NCBI RefSeq assembly: GCF_029227915.1
Contig: NC_079886.1
Location: 1,612,001-1,676,000 of the forward strand
DNA: 64,000 nucleotides
From: Hydractinia symbiolongicarpus
Taxonomy: Eukaryota > Cnidaria > Hydrozoa > Anthoathecata > Hydractiniidae
Reading direction: 5' to 3'
Shown: positions 40,301 through 51,640 of the stretch, piece after piece
Numbering within the stretch: the first letter of the stretch is position 1
Layout: every line of letters begins with the position of its first letter
Notes under the pieces: generated by a model
What the model was told of the DNA's origin: nothing
Seen by the model: the letters and a program-made list of their open reading frames with translations, nothing else
The model's database searches: none
Translations under genes and position numbers: made by a program

Positions 40301-41435
40301 TCCCTGGGTACTTTCTTTGTATACTTTTGACTATACGGGCCGAGTACGGGATTTACGGGAAAGCGCGGGTTTTCGCTTGCGGGCGATTAAACTTCTTTTA
40401 TTCAGCGTCTCATCAAAAATGAAAATATTTTTGAAAACTATAAGTCTCATGCGTTTAAGTGGTGAAAAAATAATTTAAAAAATCGTTCGGGAAATGAGTT
40501 AACTCCCTGGGTACTTTCTTTATATACATTCGACTATACGGCCGGGAACGGGATTTACGGGAAATTGCGGGTTTTCTTTTGCCGGCGATTAAACTTCTTT
40601 TATTCAGCGTCTCATCAAAAATGAAAAAATTTTTGAAAACTAAAAGTCTCATGCGTTTTAGTGGTGAAAAAATAATTTAAAAAATCGTTCGGGAAATGAG
40701 TTTATTCCCTGGGTACTTTCTTTGTATACTTTTGACTATATGGGCCGAGTACGGGATTTACGGGAAATCGCGGGTTTTCGCTTGCGGGCGATTAAACTTC
40801 TTTTATTCAGCGTCTCATCAAAAATGAAAATATTTTTGAAAACTACAAGTCTCATGCGTTTAAGTGGTGAAAAAATAATTTAAAAAATCGTTCGGGAAAT
40901 GAGTTAACTCCCTGGGCACTTTCTTTATATACATTCGACTATAGGGGCCAAGCCCGGGATTTACAGGAAATCGCAGGTTTTTGTTTGCCGGCGATTAAAC
41001 TTCTATTATTCAGCGTCTCATCAAAAATGAAAACATTTTTGAAAACTACAAGTCTTATGCGTTTTAGTGGTGAAAAAATTATTTAAAAATTTATTCGGGA
41101 AATCAGTTTACTCCCTGGGTACTTTTTTTGTATACTTTTGACTATATGGGCCGAGTACGGGATTTACGGGAAATCGCAGGTTTTCGTTTGCGGGCGATTA
41201 AACTTCTTTAATTTAGCGTTTCATCAAAAATGAAAACATTTTTGAAAACTACAAGTCTCATGGGTTTTAGTGGTAAAAAAATAATTTAAAAAATCGTTCG
41301 GGAATTGAATTTACTCCCTGGGTACTTTCTTTGTATACTTTTGACTATACGGGCCGAGTCCGGGATTTACGGGAAATTAAAAAATAATTTAAAAAATCGT
41401 TCGGGAAATGAGTTAACTCCCTGGGTACTTTCTTT
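37381..41435. repeat. 4,163-bp duplication, copy 2
   Basis: Copy 2 of the segment at 33218-37272 carries the same 103-bp truncated unit (41294-41396), which shows the truncation came before the duplication. The 108 bp between the copies resemble the DNA left of 32406 (offset 4975), so the repeat order around the insertion is kept. The match ends inside a monomer where copy 1 has CTTTGTATAC and copy 2 CTTTATATAC. Confidence 0.9.
41294..41396 (+). repeat. Half-length monomer, 103 bp, copy 2
   Basis: This is identical in structure and junction to the unit at 37131-37233, exactly 4163 bp downstream. It lies next to another shortened unit (41397-41559), so two consecutive units together span only 266 bp instead of 406. 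Confidence 0.9.
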
Positions 41436-41559
41436 ATATACATTCGACTATACGGCCGGGAACGGGATTTACGGGAAATTGCGGGTTTTCGTTTGCCGGC
41501 TTTATTTTTGAAAACTACAAGTCTCATGCGTTTTAGTGGTGAAAAAATAATTTAAAAAA
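41397..41559 (+). repeat. Shortened monomer, 163 bp (about 40-bp deletion)
   Basis: TTTGCCGGC is joined directly to TTTATTTTTGAAAAC. The GATTAAACTTC...CATCAAAAATGAAAA portion is absent. This unit straddles the right end of the 4163-bp duplication (41435) and the left end of the next, 1420-bp, duplication (41503), marking a rearrangement-rich spot. There is no equivalent near 37.3 kb, so this deletion is younger than, or part of, the event that ended copy 2. Confidence 0.88.
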
Positions 41560-44005
41560 TCGTTCGGGAAATGAGTTTATTCCCTGGGTACTTTCTTTGT
41601 ATACTTTTGACTATACGGGCCGAGTACGGGATTTACGGGAAATCGCGGGTTTTCGTTTGCCGGCAATTAAACTTCTTTTATTCAGCGTCTCATCAAAAAT
41701 GAAAACATATTTGAAAACTACAAGTCTCATGCGTTTTAGTGGTGAAAAAATAATTTAAAAATTTATTCGGGAAATCAGTTTACTCCCTGGGTACTTTTTT
41801 TGTATACTTTTGACTATATGGGCCGAGTACGGGATTTACGGGAAATCGCGGGTTTTCGCTTGCGGGCGATTAAACTTTTTTTATTCAGCGTCTCATCAAA
41901 AATGAAAATATTTTTGAAAACTACAAGTCTCATGCGTTTAAGTGGTGAAAAAATAATTTAAAAAATCGTTCGGGAAATAAGTTAACTCCCTGGGTACTTT
42001 CTTTATATACATTCGACTATACGGGCCGGGAACGGGATTTACGGGAAATTGCGGGTTTTCGTTTGCCGGCGATTAAACTTCTTTTATTTAGCGTCTTATC
42101 AAAAATGAAAACATTTTTAAATACTACAAGTCTCATGCGTTTTGGTGGTGAAAAAATAACTTAAAAAATCGTTCTGGAAATGATTTTACTCCCTGGGTAC
42201 ATTCTTTGTATATATTCGACTATAGGGGCCAAGCCCGGGATTTACAGGAAATCGCGGGTTTTTGTTTGCCGGCGATTAAACTTCTATTATTCAGCGTCTC
42301 ATCAAAAATGAAAACATTTTTGAAAACTACAAGTCTCATGCGTTTTAGTGGTGAAAAAATAATTTAAAAATTTATTCGGGAAATCAGTTTACTCCCTGGG
42401 TACTTTTTTTGTATACTTTTGACTATATGGGCCGAGTACGGGATTTACGGGAAATCGCAGGTTTTCGTTTGCGGGCGATTAAACTTCTTTAATTTAGCGT
42501 TTCATCAAAAATGAAAACATTTTTGAAAACTACAAGTCTCATGCGTTTTAGTGGTGAAAAAATAATTTAAAAAATCGTTCGGGAAATGAGTTTATTCCCT
42601 GGGTACTTTCTTTGTATACTTTTGACTATACGGGCCGAGTACGGGATTGACGGGAAATCGCGGGTTTTCGCTTGCGGGCGATTAAACTTCTTTTATTCAG
42701 CGTCTCATCAAAAATGAAAATATTTTTGAAAACTATAAGTCTCATGCGTTTAAGTGGTGAAAAAATAATATAAAAAATCGTTCGGGAAATGAGTTAACTC
42801 CCTGGGTACTTTCTTTATATACATTCGATTATACGGCCGGGAACGGGATTTACGGGAAAATGCGGGTTTTGGTTTGCCGGCGATTAAACTTCTTTTATTC
42901 AGCGTCTCATCAAAAATGAAAATATTTTTGAAAACTACAAGTCTCATGCGTTTTAGTGGTGAAAAAATAATTTAAAAAATCGTTCGGGAAATGAGTTTAT
43001 TCCCTGGGTACTTTCTTTGTATACTTTTGACTATACGGGCCGAGTACGGGATTTACGGGAAATCGCGGGTTTTCGTTTGCCGGCGATTAAACTTCTTTTA
43101 TTCAGCGTCTCATCAAAAATGAAAACATATTTGAAAACTACAAGTCTCATGCGTTTTAGTGGTGAAAAAATAATTTAAAAATTTATTCGGGAAATCAGTT
43201 TACTCCCTGGGTACTTTTTTTGTATACTTTTGACTATATGGGCCGAGTACGGGAGTTACGGGAAATCGCGGGTTTTCGCTTGCGGGCGATTAAACTTCTT
43301 TTATTCAGCGTCTTATCAAAAATGAAAATATTTTTAAAAACTACAAGTCTCATGCGTTTTAGTGGTGAAAAAATAATTTAAAAAATCGTTCGGGAAATGA
43401 GTTAACTCCCTGGGTACCTTCTTTATATACATTCGACTATACGGGCCGGGAACGGGATTTACGGGAAATTGCGGGTTTTCGTTTGCCGGCGATTAAACTT
43501 CTTTTATTTAGCGTCTCATCACAAATGAAAACATTTTTAAATACTACAAGTCTCATGCGTTTTAGTGGTGAAAAAACAACTTAAAAAATCGTTCGGGAAA
43601 TGAGTTTACTCCCTGGGTACTTTCTTTGTATATATTCGACTATAGGGGCCAAGCCCGGAATTTACAGGAAATCGCAGGTTTTTGTTTGCCGGCGATTAAA
43701 CTTCTATTATTCAGCGTCTCATCAAAAATGAAAACATTTTTGAAAACTACAAGTCTCATGCGTTTTAGTGGTGAAAAAATAATTTAAAAATTTATTCGGG
43801 AAATCAGTTTACTCCCTGGGTACTTTTCTTGTATACTTTTGACTATATGGGCCGAGTACGGAATTTACGGGAAATCGCAGGTTTTCGTTTGCGGGCGATT
43901 AAACTTCTTTAATTTAGCGTTTCATCAAAAATGAAAACATTTTTGAAAACTACAAGTCTCATGCGTTTTAGTGGTGAAAAAATAATTTAAAAAATCGTTC
44001 GGGAA
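41503..44005. repeat. Seven-monomer duplication, 1,420 bp: 41503-42585 and 42923-44005
   Basis: About 1.08 kb matches at an offset of 1420. Differences are scattered (TTTGGTGG against TTTAGTGG, AATAACTT against AACAACTT, CCCGGGATT against CCCGGAATT). Copy 1 starts exactly at the 40-bp deletion junction. Confidence 0.75.
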
Positions 44006-44654
44006 TTGAATTTACTCCCTGGGTACTTTCTTTGTATACTTTTGACTATACGGGCCGAGTACGGGATTTACGGGAAATCGCGGGTTTTCGTTTGCCGGCA
44101 ATTAAACTTCTTTTATTCAGCGTCTCATCAAAAATGAAAATATTTTAGAAAATTACAAGTCTCATGCGTTTTAGTGGTGAAAAAATAATTTAAAAAATCA
44201 TTCGGGAAATCAGTTTACTTCCTGGGTACTTTTTTTGTGTACTTTTGACTATACGGGCCGAGTACGGGATTTACGGGAAATTCCGGGTTTTCGTTTGCCG
44301 GCAATTAAACTTCTTTTATTCAGCGTCTCATCAAAAATGAAAACATTTTTGAAAATTACAAGTCTCATGCGTTTTAGTGGTAAAAAAATAATTTAAAAAA
44401 TCATTCGGGAAATGAATTTACTCCCTGGGTACTTTCTTTGTATACTTTTGACTATACGGGCCGAGTACGGGATTTACGGGAAATCGCGTGTTTTCGTTTG
44501 CCGGCGATTAAACTTCTTTTATTCAGCGTCTCATCAAAAATGAAAATATTTTTGAAAACTACAAGTCTCATGCGTTTTAGTGGTGAAAAAATAATTTAAA
44601 AAATCGTTCGGGAAATGAGTTTATTCCCTGGGTACTTTCTTTGTATACTTTTGA

Positions 44655-45489
44655 ATATACGGGCCGAGTACGGGATTTACCGGAAATCGCGGGTTTTCGC
44701 TTGCGGGCGATTAAACTTATTTTATTCAGAGTCTCATCAAAAATGAAAATATTTTTGAAAACTATAAGTCTCATGCGTTTAAGTGGTGAAAAAATAATTT
44801 AAAAAATCGTTCGGGAAATGAGTTAACTCCCTGGGTACTTTCTTTATATACATTCGACTATACGGCCGGGAACGGGATTTACGGGAAATTGCGGGTTTTC
44901 GTTTGCCGGCGATTAAACTTCTTTTATTCAGCGTCTCATCAAAAATGAAGATATTTTTGAAAACTACAAGTCTCATGCGTTTTAGTGGTGAAAAAATAAT
45001 TTAAAAAATCGTTCGGGAAATGAGTTTATTTCCTGGGTACTTTCTTTGTATACTTTTGACTATACGGGCCGAGTACGGGATTTACCGGAAATCGCGGGTT
45101 TTCGCTTGCGGGCGATTAAACTTATTTTATTCAGAGTCTCATCAAAAATGAAAATATTTTTGAAAACTATAAGTCTCATGCGTTTAAGTGGTGAAAAAAT
45201 AATTTAAAAAATCGTTCGGGAAATGAGTTAACTCCCTGGGTACTTTCTTTATATACATTCGACTATACGGCCGGGAACGGGATTTACGGGAAATTGCGGG
45301 TTTTCGTTTGCCGGCGATTAAACTTCTTTTATTCAGCGTCTCATCAAAAATGAAGATATTTTTGAAAACTACAAGTCTCATGCGTTTTAGTGGTGAAAAA
45401 ATAATTTAAAAAATCGTTCGGGAAATGAGTTTATTTCCTGGGTACTTTCTTTGTATACTTTTGACTATACGGGCCGAGTACGGGATTTA
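44655..45489. repeat. Two-monomer tandem duplication, 405 bp
   Basis: 44655-45084 recurs at 45060-45489. It is marked by GATTTACCGGAAATCG (near 44677 and 45082), CTTATTTTATTCAGAG and ATGAAGATATTTTTG. The only nearby difference is GAATATACGG in the flanking first unit against GACTATACGG. Confidence 0.8.
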
Positions 45490-45885
45490 CGGGAAATAGC
45501 GGGTTTTCGTTTGCCGGCGAATAAACTTCTTTTATTCAGCGTCTCATCAAAAATGAAAACATATTTGAAAACTACAAGTCTCATGCGTTTTAGTGGTGAA
45601 AAAATAATTTAAAAATTTATTCGGGAAATCAGTTTACTCCCTCGGTACTTTTTTTGTATACTTTTGACTATATGGGCCGAGTACGGGATTTACGGGAAAT
45701 CGCGGGTTTTCGCTTGCGGGCGATTAAACTTCTTTTATTCAGCGTCTCATCAAAAATGAAAATATTTTTGAAAACTACAAGTCTTATGCGTTTAATTGGT
45801 GAAAAAATAATTTAAAAAATCGTTCGGGAAATGAGTTAACTCCCTGGGTACTTTCTTTATATACATTCGACTATACGGGCCGGGA

Positions 45886-47930
45886 ACGGGATTTACGGGA
45901 AATTGCGGGTTTTCGTTTGCCGGCAATTAAACTTCTTTTATTCAGCGTCTCATCAAAAATGAAAATATTTTAGAAAATTACAAGTCTCATGCGTTTTAGT
46001 GGTGAAAAAATAATTTAAAAAATCATTCGGGAAATCAGTTTACTTCCTGGGTACTTTTTTTGTGTACTTTTGACTATACGGGCCGAGTACGGGATTTACG
46101 GGAAATTGCGGGTTTTCGTTTGCCGGCAATTAAACTTCTTTTATTCAGCGTCTCATCAAAAATGAAAACATTTTTGAAAATTACAAGTCTCATGCGTTTT
46201 AGTGGTAAAAAAATAATTTAAAAAATCGTTCGGGAAATGAATTTACTCCCTGGGTACTTTCTTTGTATACTTTTGACTATACGGGGCGAGTACGGGATTT
46301 ACGGGAAATCGCGTGTTTTCGTTTGCCGGCGATTAAACTTCTTTTATTCAGCGTCTCATCAAAATGAAAATATTTTTGAAAACTACAAGTCTCATGCGTT
46401 TTAGTGGTGAAAAAATAATTTAAAAAATCGTTCGGGAAATAAGTTTATTCCTTGGGTACTTTCTTTGTATACTTTTGAATATACGGGCCGAGTACGGGAT
46501 TTAGGGGAAATCGCGGGTTTTCGCTTGCGGGCGATTAAACTTATTTTATTCAGAGTCTCATCAAAAATGAAAATATTTTTGAAAACTATAAGTCTCATGC
46601 GTTTAAGTGGTGAAAAAATAATTTAAAAAATCGTTCGGGAAATGAGTTAACTCCCTGGGTACTTTCTTTATATACATTCGACTATACGGCCGGGAACGGG
46701 ATTTACGGGAAATTGCGGGTTTTCGTTTGCCGGCGATTAAACTTCTTTTATTCAGCGTCTGATCAAAAATGAAGATATTTTTGAAAACTACAAGTCTCAT
46801 GCGTTTTAGTGGTGAAAAAATAATTTAAAAAATCGTTCGGGAAATGAGTTTATTCCCTGGGTACTTTCTTTGTATACTTTTGACTATACGGGCCGAGTAC
46901 GGGATTTACGGGAAATTGCGGGTTTTCGTTTGCCGGCAATTAAACTTCTTTTATTCAGCGTCTCATCAAAAATGAAAATATTTTAGAAAATTACAAGTCT
47001 CATGCGTTTTAGTGGTGAAAAAATAATTTAAAAAATCATTCGGGAAATCAGTTTACTTCCTGGGTACTTTTTTTGTGTACTTTTGACTATACGGGCCGAG
47101 TACGGGATTTACGGGAAATTGCGGGTTTTCGTTTGCCGGCAATTAAACTTCTTTTATTCAGCGTCTCATCAAAAATGAAAACATTTTTGAAAATTACAAG
47201 TCTCATGCGTTTTAGTGGTAAAAAAATAATTTAAAAAATCGTTCGGGAAATGAATTTACTCCCTGGGTACTTTCTTTGTATACTTTTGACTATACGGGCC
47301 GAGTACGGGATTTACGGGAAATCGCGTGTTTTCGTTTGCCGGCGATTAAACTTCTTTTATTCAGCGTCTCATCAAAAATGAAAATATTTTTGAAAACTAC
47401 AAGTCTCATGCGTTTTAGTGGTGAAAAAATAATTTAAAAAATCGTTCGGGAAATAAGTTTATTCCTTGGCTACTTTCTTTGTATACTTTTGAATATACGG
47501 GCCGAGTACGGGATTTACGGGAAATCGCGGGTTTTCGCTTGCGGGCGATTAAACTTATTTTATTCAGAGTCTCATCAAAAATGAAAATATTTTTGAAAAC
47601 TATAAGTCTCATGCGTTTAAGTGGTGAAAAAATAATTTAAAAAATCGTTCGGGAAATGAGTTAACTCCCTGGGTACTTTCTTTATATACATTCGACTATA
47701 CGGCCGGGAACGGGATTTACGGGAAATTGCGGGTTTTCGTTTGCCGGCGATTAAACTTCTTTTATTCAGCGTCTGATCAAAAATGAAGATATTTTTGAAA
47801 ACTACAAGTCTCATGCGTTTTAGTGGTGAAAAAATAATTTAAAAAATCGTTCGGGAAATGAGTTTATTCCCTGGGTACTTTCTTTGTATACTTTTGACTA
47901 TACGGGCCGAGTACGGGATTTACGGGAAAT
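45886..47930. repeat. Five-monomer tandem duplication, 1,014 bp: 45886-46916 and 46899-47930
   Basis: The match length slightly exceeds the offset, as for a direct tandem duplication. The offset changes from 1013 to 1014 because copy 1 lacks one A at CATCAAAATGAAAAT (near 46362). Shared markers are ATTTTAGAAAATTAC, ATCGCGTGTTTTC and GTCTGATCAAAAATGAAG. The second copy and its right flank (46899-48296) recur at about 52578-53975 (offset 5679, 28 monomers). Confidence 0.85.
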
Positions 47931-49165
47931 AGCGGTTTTTCGTTTGCCGGCGATTAAACTTCTTTTATTCAGCGTCTCATCAAAAATAAAAACATATTTG
48001 AAAACTACAAGTCTCATGCGTTTTAGTGGTGAAAAAATAATTTAAAAATTTATTCGGGAAATCAGTTTACTCCCTGGGTACTTTTTTTGTATACTTTTGA
48101 CTATATGGGCCGAGTACGGGATTTACGGGAAATCGCGGGTTTTCGCTTGCGGGCGATTAAACTTCTTTTATTCAGCGTCTCATCAAAAATGAAAATATTT
48201 TTGAAAACTACAAGTCTCATGCGTTTAAGTGGTAAAAAAATAATTTAAAAAATCGTTCGGGAAATGAGTTAACTCCCTGGGTACTTTCTTTATATACTTT
48301 TGACTATACGGGCCGAGTCCGGGATTTACGGGAAATCGCGGGTTTTCGTTTACAGGCGATTAAACTTCTTTTATTTAGCGTCTCATCAAAAATGAAAACA
48401 TTTTTGAAAACTACAAGTCTCATGCGTTTTAGTGGTGAAAAAATAAATTAAAAAATCGTTCGGGAAATGAGTTTATTCCCTGGGTACTTTCTTTGTATAC
48501 TTTTGACTATACGGGCCGAGTACGGGATTCACGGGAAATCGCGGGTTTTCGCTTGCGGGCGATTAAACTTCTTTTATTCAGCGTCTCATCAAAAATGAAA
48601 ATATTTTTAAAAACTATAAGTCTCATGCGTTTAAGTGGTGAAAAAATAATTTAAAAAATCGTTCGGGAAATGAGTTAACTCCCTGGGTACTTTCTTTATA
48701 TACATTCGACTATACGGCCCGGAACGGGATTTACGGGAAATTGCGGGTTTTCGTTTGCCGGCGATTAAACTTCTTTTATTCAGCGTCTCATCAAAAATGA
48801 AAATATTTTTGAAAACTACAAGTCTCATGCGTTTTAGTGGTGAAAAAATAATTTAAAAAATCGTTCGGGAAATGAGTTGATTCCCTGGGTACTTTCTTTG
48901 TATACTTTTGACTATACGGGCCGAGTACGGGATTTACGGGAAATCGCGGGTTTTCGTTTGCCGGCGATTAAACTTCTTTTATTCAGCGTCTCATCAAAAA
49001 TGAAAACATATTTGAAAACTACAAGTCTCATGCGTTTTAGTGGTGAAAAAATAATTTAAAAATTTATTCGGAAAATCAGTTTACTCCCTGGGTACTTTTT
49101 TTGTATACTTTTGACTATATGGGCCGAGTACGGGATTTACGGGAAATCGCGGGTTTTCGCTTGCG

Positions 49166-50382
49166 GGCGATTAAACTTCTTTTATTCAGCGTCTCATCAA
49201 AAATGAAAATATTTTTGAAAACTACAAGTCTCATGCGTTTAAGTGGTGAAAAAATAATTTAAAAAATCGTTCGGGAAATGAGTTAACTCCCTGGGTACTT
49301 TCTTTATATACATTCGACTATACGGGCCGGGAACGGGATTTACGGGAAATTGCGGGTTTTCGTTTGCCGGCGATTAAACTTCTTTTATTTAGCGTCTCAT
49401 CAAAAATGAAAACATTTTTAAATACTACAAGTCTCATGCGTTTTAGTGGTGAAAAAACAACTTAAAAAATCGTTCGGGAAATGAGTTTACTCCCTGGGTA
49501 CTTTCTTTGTATATATTCGACTATAGGGGCTAAGCCCGGAATTTACAGGAAATCGCGGGTTTTTGTTTGCCGGCGATTAAACTTCTATTATTCAGCGTCT
49601 CATCAAAAATGAAAATATTTTTGAAAACTACAAGTCTCATGCGTTTTAGTGGTGAAAAAATAATTTAAAAATTTATTCGGGAAATCAGTTTACTCCCTGG
49701 GTACTTTTTTTGTATACTTTTGACTATATGGGCCGAGTACGGGATTTACGGGAAATCGCGGGTTTTCGTTTGCCGGCGATTAAACTTCTTTTATTCAGCG
49801 TCTCATCAAAAATGAAAATATTTTTGAAAACTACAAGTCTCATGCGTTTAAGTGGTGAAAAAATAATTTAAAAAATCGTTCGGGAAATGAGTTAACTCCC
49901 TGGGTACTTTCTTTATATACATTCGACTATACGGGCCGGGAACGGGATTTACGGGAAATTGCGGGTTTTCGTTTGCCGGCGATTAAACTTCTTTTATTTA
50001 GCGTCTCATCAAAAATGAAAACATTTTTAAATACTACAAGTCTCATGCGTTTTAGTGGTGAAAAAACAACTTAAAAAATCGTTCGGGAAATGAGTTTACT
50101 CCCTGGGTACTTTCTTTGTATATATTCGACTATAGGGGCTAAGCCCGGAATTTACAGGAAATCGCGGGTTTTTGTTTGCCGGCGATTAAACTTCTATTAT
50201 TCAGCGTCTCATCAAAAATGAAAATATTTTTGAAAACTACAAGTCTCATGCGTTTTAGTGGTGAAAAAATAATTTAAAAATTTATTCGGGAAATCAGTTT
50301 ACTCCCTGGGTACTTTTTTTGTATACTTTTGACTATATGGGCCGAGTACGGGATTTACGGGAAATCGCGGGTTTTCGTTTGC
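49166..50382. repeat. Three-monomer tandem duplication, 609 bp: 49166-49773 and 49775-50382
   Basis: Two abutting 608-bp stretches share the private marker GGGGCTAAGCCCGGAATT (near 49526 and 50135), plus GAAAAAACAACTT and TTTTTAAATACTAC. I saw no differences. The edges are fixed by GCGGGC against GCCGGC in the flanking monomers. Confidence 0.85.
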
Positions 50383-51640
50383 GGGCTATTAAACTTCTTT
50401 AATTTAGCGTTTCATCAAAAATGAAAACATTTTTGAAAACTACAAGTCTCATGCGTTTTAGTGGTGAAAAAATAATTTAAAAAATCGTTCGGGAATTGAA
50501 TTTACTCCGTGGGTACTTTCTTTGTATACTTTTGACTATACGGGCCGAGTCCGGGATTTACGGGAAATCGCGGGTTTTCGTTTGCCGGCGATTAAACTTC
50601 TTTTATTCAGCGTCTCATCAAAAATGAAAACATTTTTAAATACTACAAGTCTCATGCGTTTTAGTGGTGAAAAAATAACTTAAAAAATCGTTCTGGAAAT
50701 GAGTTTACTCCCTGGGTACTTTCTTTGTATATATTTGACTATAGGAGCCAAGCCCGGGATTTACAGGAAATCGCGGGTTTTTGTTTCCGGCGATTAAACT
50801 TCTATTATTCAGCGTCTCATCAAAAATGAAAACATTTTTGAAAACTACCAGTCTCATGCGTTTTAGTGGTGAAAAAATAATTTAAAAAATCGTTCGGGAA
50901 TTGAATTTACTCCCTGGGTACTTTCTTTGTATACTTTTGACTATACGGGCCGAGTCCGGGATTTACGGGAAATCGCGGGTTTTCGTTTGCCGGCGATTAA
51001 ACTTCTTTTATTTAGCGTCTCATCAAAAATGAAAACATTTTTGAAAACTACAAGTCTCATGCGTTTTAGTGGTGAAAAAATAATTTAAAAAATCGTTCGG
51101 GAAATGAGTTTATTCCCTGGGTACTTTCTTTGTATACTTTTGACTATACGGGCCGAGTACGGGATTCACGGGAAATCGCGGGTTTTCGCTTGCGGGCGAT
51201 TAAACTTCTTTTATTCAGCGTCTCATCAAAAATGAAAATATTTTTGAAAACTATAAGTCTCATGCGTTTAAGTGGTGAAAAAATAATTTAAAAAATCGTT
51301 CGGGAAATGAGTTAACTCCCTGGGTACTTTTTTTATATACATTCGACTATACGGCCGGGAACGGGATTTACGGGAAATTGCGGGTTTTCGTTTGCCGGCG
51401 ATTAAACTTCTTTTATTCAGCGTCTCATCAAAAATGAAAATATTTTTGAAAACTACAAGTCTCATGCGTTTTGGTGGTGAAAAAATAATTTAAAAAATCG
51501 TTCGGGAAATGAGTTTATTCCCTGGGTACTTTCTTTGTATACTTTTAACTATACGGGCCGAGTACGGGATTTACGGGAAATCGCGGGTTTTCGTTTGCCG
51601 GCGATTAAACTTCTTTTATTCAGCGTCTCATCAAAAATGA
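50240..51640. repeat. Distant paralogous segment, copy 1 (partner at 56122-57523)
   Basis: About 1.4 kb matches 56122-57523 at an offset of 5882-5883 (29 monomers). Shared rare markers are TTGCGGGCTATTAAAC (50381 and 56263), TTTACTCCGTGG (50507 and 56389) and GATTCACGGG. Several substitutions separate the copies, including TTTAACTATAC against TTTGCCTATAC. Confidence 0.7.

Larger units (their letters stand above)
31741..41502. repeat. HOR domain 5: mosaic of left- and right-type monomers
   Basis: Right-type variants appear from here on: TTTATATACATTCGAC, TTTAAGTGG (first near 32435), GCGGGCGATTAAAC as a common form, TTCTATTATTCAGCG and ATTTATTCGG (from about 33880). They are interleaved with left-type units such as GAATATACGGGCCGAGCAC and GGTCGAGTACCGG. 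TACTGGCC and GAAATTAATTTTG units are absent from here on. The segment 32406-32996 repeats at 33218-33808 (offset 812, four monomers) and again at 37381-37971. Confidence 0.75.
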
